A stretch of 9,054 nucleotides of DNA. Origin: JAVEVF01 sp034005175. GTDB taxonomy: Bacteria > Actinomycetota > Coriobacteriia > Anaerosomatales > SLCP01. The translations under genes and the position numbers were made by a program. The notes beneath the pieces were generated by a model that saw only the letters and a program-made list of their open reading frames with translations, was not told the origin of the DNA and did not search any database. The stretch's first letter is position 1, and the number at the start of each line of letters is the position of its first letter. This document shows positions 6,514 through 9,054 of this stretch, one piece after another. The stretch spans positions 1-9,054 of the forward strand of contig JAVEVF010000077.1 of assembly GCA_034005175.1 (NCBI GenBank), written 5' to 3'.

Positions 6514-7740
6514 CGGTGCAGGCAAGCCGGGGATGTCGAGGTCGAGAAAGCCGCGCGTGATCATGCTCACGGCATCGTCGTGCGAGATTCCTCGGCTCAT
6601 GAGGTAGAAGACCTCTTCTTCGGCGATGGGAGAGATGGCCGCTTCGTGTGAGAGTTCTGCGCCCGGTGCTCCCTCGCTTGCGAGGTCGGGAATGGCCCAC
6701 TGGGTTGAGCCCTCGGAAAGCAGGATGCCCCGGCAGTCGAGGTGAGCCTTGCATTCGTTCGTGCGCGCTACGAGCCTCCCGCGAGAATACACGATGGACT
6801 GATCGCGCGAGACCGTGCGCGCGACGGCTTCCGAGCGCGAACCTGGCCCTTCTAGCAGCGTCTCGCTTCCGAGATCGATATAGGAATCGTCAAGCCCGTA
6901 GACGATGGAGTTGAAGACGGCCCGGGACCGGGCGCCTCGGCACCGCGCAACGGGGAACGACTGGATCGAGCGTACCGGGCGCAACATGACATAGTTGTTG
7001 ACGTATGTGCCGTCATCATCGATGTCGATGGCTGTGCGGGGCCGGACATGGAACTGCTCGGCCCAGTTGTGGATCATGGTGAAGGTGAGACTCGCTCCCT
7101 TGCCGATGTAGAACTCGCTGATACCAGCGTGTAGGCCCGTCTTCACCTCGGGGTGGATAGTGCAGCCAGTGATGACGTGCGCCTCAGCGCCGTCCTCGAC
7201 GACGATGACGTTGTGCACATTCTGGCTCACGTCATTCTCCGAGACGAACAGACACGCTTGAATAGGCTTGGCTACTTTCCGGCCAGCCTTCACGCGGATG
7301 AAGTAGCCCTCCGTCTGCTTGAGTGCGACGAGCGCGGTGTACTTGTCCTTGTGCGGTGCGACCGCACGCCACCACCAGCGCTCGATCATCTCTTCCGGGT
7401 ACCGCGCAAGCGCTTCTTGCGTGCTCATGATCTCGATGGCGTCATCAAACGCGGCGGCGACCTTCTCGTAGATAGGGGTGCGGTCAAGCTGGAAGTACGA
7501 GGCCGAGCGGGATTCCTCCGAGGTGTCGATGCCTACGCCCGCAGCCACCTCGCGCATCTGCTTCTCCAGCGACGAAAGGCTTGCGATGCGATCGTGCTCG
7601 GTCACCTCTCCGAGCTTCGTCAGGTCGATATCGGGTCCGATGGCCGCAGGCTTGCCTGCAGCGGCAGTCGCAGAGGCTCGGATCTCGCCAAGGCGGGCGC
7701 GCTGAGCCTCGGTCAGTGTGGTCTCGTCTAGGGTCGGCAT
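6460..7740 (-). CDS. sufB: SufB-like Fe-S cluster assembly scaffold
   Basis: A 426-residue SufB/SufD-family protein that forms the scaffold on which Fe-S clusters are built, partnered with the ATPase SufC encoded just upstream. The C-terminal half carries the SufB signature: NECKAHLDCRGILL (328-341), then ELSHEAAISPIAEEEVFYLM (362-381) and SRGISHDDAVSMI (382-394). Cys336 aligns with the catalytic Cys405 of E. coli SufB, and His365-Glu366 align with its His433-Glu434 pair, so it looks like an active SufB rather than SufD. It is shorter than classical SufB (about 470-495 residues). The other cysteines (163, 193, 267, 330) form no N-terminal CxxC cluster. The ATG at 7740 has GGAG (plus 7749-7752) 8 nt before it. 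The start lies 13 nt inside sufC, which implies translational coupling. Confidence 0.92.
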   Translation of the reverse strand: MPTLDETTLTEAQRARLGEIRASATAAAGKPAAIGPDIDLTKLGEVTEHDRIASLSSLEKQMREVAAGVGIDTSEESRSASYFQLDRTPIYEKVAAAFDDAIEIMSTQEALARYPEEMIERWWWRAVAPHKDKYTALVALKQTEGYFIRVKAGRKVAKPIQACLFVSENDVSQNVHNVIVVEDGAEAHVITGCTIHPEVKTGLHAGISEFYIGKGASLTFTMIHNWAEQFHVRPRTAIDIDDDGTYVNNYVMLRPVRSIQSFPVARCRGARSRAVFNSIVYGLDDSYIDLGSETLLEGPGSRSEAVARTVSRDQSIVYSRGRLVARTNECKAHLDCRGILLSEGSTQWAIPDLASEGAPGAELSHEAAISPIAEEEVFYLMSRGISHDDAVSMITRGFLDLDIPGLPAPLRRQIDEAIAATAEEGM

Positions 7741-8489
7741 AGTGCACACTCCACACATTTCTCGTATCCATGGCTGGCGATGTCGTCGATCAGGTCGAGC
7801 GGGTTTCCTTCGCACGCGAGGCGGCCGTCGAACAGCACGTGGCCGACATCGGCGTTTACGAACTGCAGGATGTGTCCGGTATGGGTGATGATGAGACCCG
7901 CGCGCGGGCGCTCGCTGGCGCGGTCGCCCTTTAGCAACTGGGCAATGGCCCCGCCCACCACCGCGATGTTGTCGAGATCCACACCCGATTCCGGCTCGTC
8001 GAAGAGTGCGAGCTCAGGCGATTGCGCGAGAAGCTGCGCCATCTCGGAACGCTTCGCCTCACCTCCCGAAAAGCCGAGGTTGACGTCGCGGTCAAGCATC
8101 TCGCCGACATCTACCTGCCCGGCTATGGCCATGACACGCGAGTTGTCGATGGTGCCGCCAGCCGCTACCTCCATGACTTGACGGAGCCGCACGCCGCGCA
8201 CGGCAGGGGGGCGCTGGAACGCCACGCCGATGCCGGCGCGAGCACGCTCATCGATGCTCATCGAGAGCAGGTCCTCACCTTTGAAGGTGATGCTGCCCGA
8301 GGTGACCTCGTAGCCCGGAAGCCCTACGAGGGTGTTTAGCAAGGTTGTCTTGCCGCTGCCGTTGGGGCCGAGAAGAACGTGCGTCTCTCCCGCGTTGATG
8401 GAGAGGTCAACGCCACGCAGCACGTCACGGCCGCCTATGCGAACATGCAGGTTCTCGATCATCAGCAATGGCACAGGGCCAGAGTCCAT
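7728..8489 (-). CDS. sufC: SufC-like Fe-S assembly ATPase with CxxCxxC tail
   Basis: A 253-residue ABC ATPase that powers Fe-S cluster assembly with SufB in the cytoplasm. It has Walker A GPNGSGKT (41-48), Q-loop AFQRPP (Gln92), the SufC-type signature FSGGEAKR (140-147), Walker B LALFDEPESGVDLDNI (160-174, catalytic Glu165) and H-loop THTG (His203). The FSGGE(A/K)KR and DEPESGVD forms separate SufC from transport ATPases. No membrane partner is nearby. The end is unusual: ...GYEKCVECALCRP places Cys245, 248 and 251 in CxxCxxC spacing, which E. coli-type SufC lacks. The ATG at 8489 has AGGAG (plus 8495-8499) 5 nt upstream. A second Met at residue 10 is possible but has no better site. It is the first gene of a sufC-sufB operon. 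No sufD, sufS, sufU or sufE is in view. Confidence 0.94.
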   Translation of the reverse strand: MDSGPVPLLMIENLHVRIGGRDVLRGVDLSINAGETHVLLGPNGSGKTTLLNTLVGLPGYEVTSGSITFKGEDLLSMSIDERARAGIGVAFQRPPAVRGVRLRQVMEVAAGGTIDNSRVMAIAGQVDVGEMLDRDVNLGFSGGEAKRSEMAQLLAQSPELALFDEPESGVDLDNIAVVGGAIAQLLKGDRASERPRAGLIITHTGHILQFVNADVGHVLFDGRLACEGNPLDLIDDIASHGYEKCVECALCRP

Positions 8490-8526
8490 GAGATCTCCTC
8501 TCCAGGAATCGTGCGGGTATCCGTTG

Positions 8527-8555
8527 AGGATAGTACCCTTCCGTCAGCCTGCCCA
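8527..8555 (-). promoter_or_regulatory. Candidate promoter for sufC-sufB
   Basis: On the minus strand, TGGGCA (plus 8550-8555) and TATCCT (plus 8527-8532) are spaced by 17 nt, each matching the sigma-70 consensus at 4 of 6 bases. The overlapping hexamer TACTAT (plus 8530-8535) is an alternative -10 with a poorer -35. Either would give a leader of roughly 30 nt before the sufC ATG. Confidence 0.35.
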
Positions 8556-8565
8556 GCCGCAGGCT
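8546..8565. repeat. Perfect 7-bp inverted repeat upstream of sufC (possible operator)
   Basis: AGCCTGC (8546-8552) and GCAGGCT (8559-8565) are exact reverse complements separated by 6 nt. The repeat covers the candidate -35 hexamer of sufC and lies just upstream of the M42 peptidase promoter. There is no T-run, so it is not a terminator. A dimeric repressor site is a reasonable reading, but it does not match any Fe-S regulator motif I know. Confidence 0.4.
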
Positions 8566-8581
8566 CTCGTACCGGTTGCTG

Positions 8582-8610
8582 TTGGCGCGGCTGCGGGCGG
8601 AGGGTACACT
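8582..8610 (+). promoter_or_regulatory. Promoter for the M42 peptidase gene
   Basis: TTGGCG (8582-8587) and TACACT (8605-8610) are separated by 17 nt, matching the sigma-70 -35 and -10 consensus at 4 of 6 bases each. Transcription would begin near 8617, leaving about 32 nt before the ATG at 8649, with GGAGG (8637-8641) as the ribosome site. Confidence 0.55.
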
Positions 8611-8648
8611 ATGTGTTTAGTCATTGTATGCAGTCTGGAGGTCTCTGT

Positions 8649-9054
8649 ATGCGCGCCGAGTCGCTCGCGTTCTTCAAGAATCTCGTCGAGTCACCCTCGC
8701 CATCCGGCTACGAGCAGCCCGCCGCGCGCGTGCTTCGCGAGTATCTTGAACCGCTGTCTGATGAGGTTTCCATCAATGTCATGGGATCGGTACATGCCAT
8801 CTTGCGTGGAAGCGAAGGTGAGCGTGACGGCACCCGTGTAAGCGTCATGCTCGCCGGCCACATCGATGAGATCGGGATGATGGTCACCTACATCACTCCT
8901 GAGGGATTCATCGCCTTCAAGCCCATCGGTGGTATCGATGAAGCCGTGCTGCCAGGCATGCGCGTGCGTGTGCACACGAAGGAGGGCCCACTGTTGGGCA
9001 TCCTGGGCCGTATGCCCATTCACCTGCTTGAAGAAGACGAGCGCAAGGCAGTCA
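8649..9054 (+). CDS. M42 family metallopeptidase, N-terminal part (3' end outside window)
   Basis: The frame is open from ATG 8649 to the window end, giving 135 residues. ATG 8649 has GGAGG (8637-8641) at a 7-nt spacing. The N-terminus LVESPSPSGYE (12-22) is the typical opening of M42 aminopeptidases. LAGHIDEIGMMV (68-79) holds the first metal-binding residues, His71 and Asp73. The following region GFIAFKPIGGID...LPGMRV and the GRMPIHLLEEDERKAV stretch (120-135) match the inserted beta domain of the family. Known members (TET aminopeptidases, FrvX, YsdC) are large cytoplasmic self-compartmentalising peptidases that trim peptides, using two divalent metals. The remaining metal ligands and the catalytic glutamates lie beyond the window. 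Transcribed divergently from sufC with its own promoter. The family is clear, the exact specificity is not. Confidence 0.9.
   Translation, partial: MRAESLAFFKNLVESPSPSGYEQPAARVLREYLEPLSDEVSINVMGSVHAILRGSEGERDGTRVSVMLAGHIDEIGMMVTYITPEGFIAFKPIGGIDEAVLPGMRVRVHTKEGPLLGILGRMPIHLLEEDERKAV

Noticed and set aside
7153..7731. Plus-strand open frame of 192 codons opposite sufB
   Set aside because: Antisense to a clear SufB. No domain features and no ribosome site.
7741..7815. Longer SufB start adding an MCGVC-containing N-terminus
   Set aside because: These codons overlap the end of sufC in another frame, and the shorter ATG at 7740 has a GGAG at 8 nt. The apparent cysteines are the out-of-frame reading of the SufC CxxCxxC tail.

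Overview
The window looks like chromosome from a GC-rich, probably anaerobic bacterium of actinobacterial type. The Coriobacteriia and their deep anaerobic relatives fit best. This is an inference from base composition, the ftsX - S41 protease - rnr gene order, a two-gene sufC-sufB cluster, and an archaeal/clostridial-looking FAD reductase. No rRNA, tRNA, CRISPR array, insertion sequence or phage gene is visible. Most of the DNA is ordinary, densely packed housekeeping sequence.

Layout. The left edge (1-455, +) is the C-terminal part of the cell-division permease FtsX. It is followed 36 nt later by an S41 (CtpA-type) PDZ serine protease (492-1682, +). A small unrecognised gene runs the other way (1743-2165, -) and has its own near-consensus promoter. 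Next come RNase R (2279-4216, +) and, 12 nt on, a lipoprotein of the PdaA branch of polysaccharide deacetylases (4229-5194, +). After a 176-nt gap lies a geranylgeranyl-reductase-like FAD oxidoreductase (5371-6513, +). Its last 54 nt overlap, tail to tail, the 3' end of a sufC-sufB operon on the minus strand (sufC 7728-8489, sufB 6460-7740; the two overlap by 13 nt). The right edge (8649 to the end, +) is the N-terminal part of an M42 metallopeptidase, divergent from sufC and with a recognisable promoter.

How the genes fit together. ftsX, the S41 protease and the PdaA-like deacetylase are all envelope or peptidoglycan functions. RNase R is RNA turnover. SufC and SufB form the ATPase and scaffold of an Fe-S cluster assembly machine. 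No sufD, sufS, sufU or sufE is adjacent, so this resembles the minimal SufBC (SMS-like) arrangement, and SufC ends in an unusual CxxCxxC tail. The FAD oxidoreductase and the M42 peptidase have clear families but unknown substrates.

I do not see an obviously undescribed multi-gene system. The items most worth a second look are the SufC cysteine tail with the minimal SufCB operon, the TFDQG deacetylase lipoprotein, the small orphan gene between the protease and rnr, and the tail-to-tail coding overlap.
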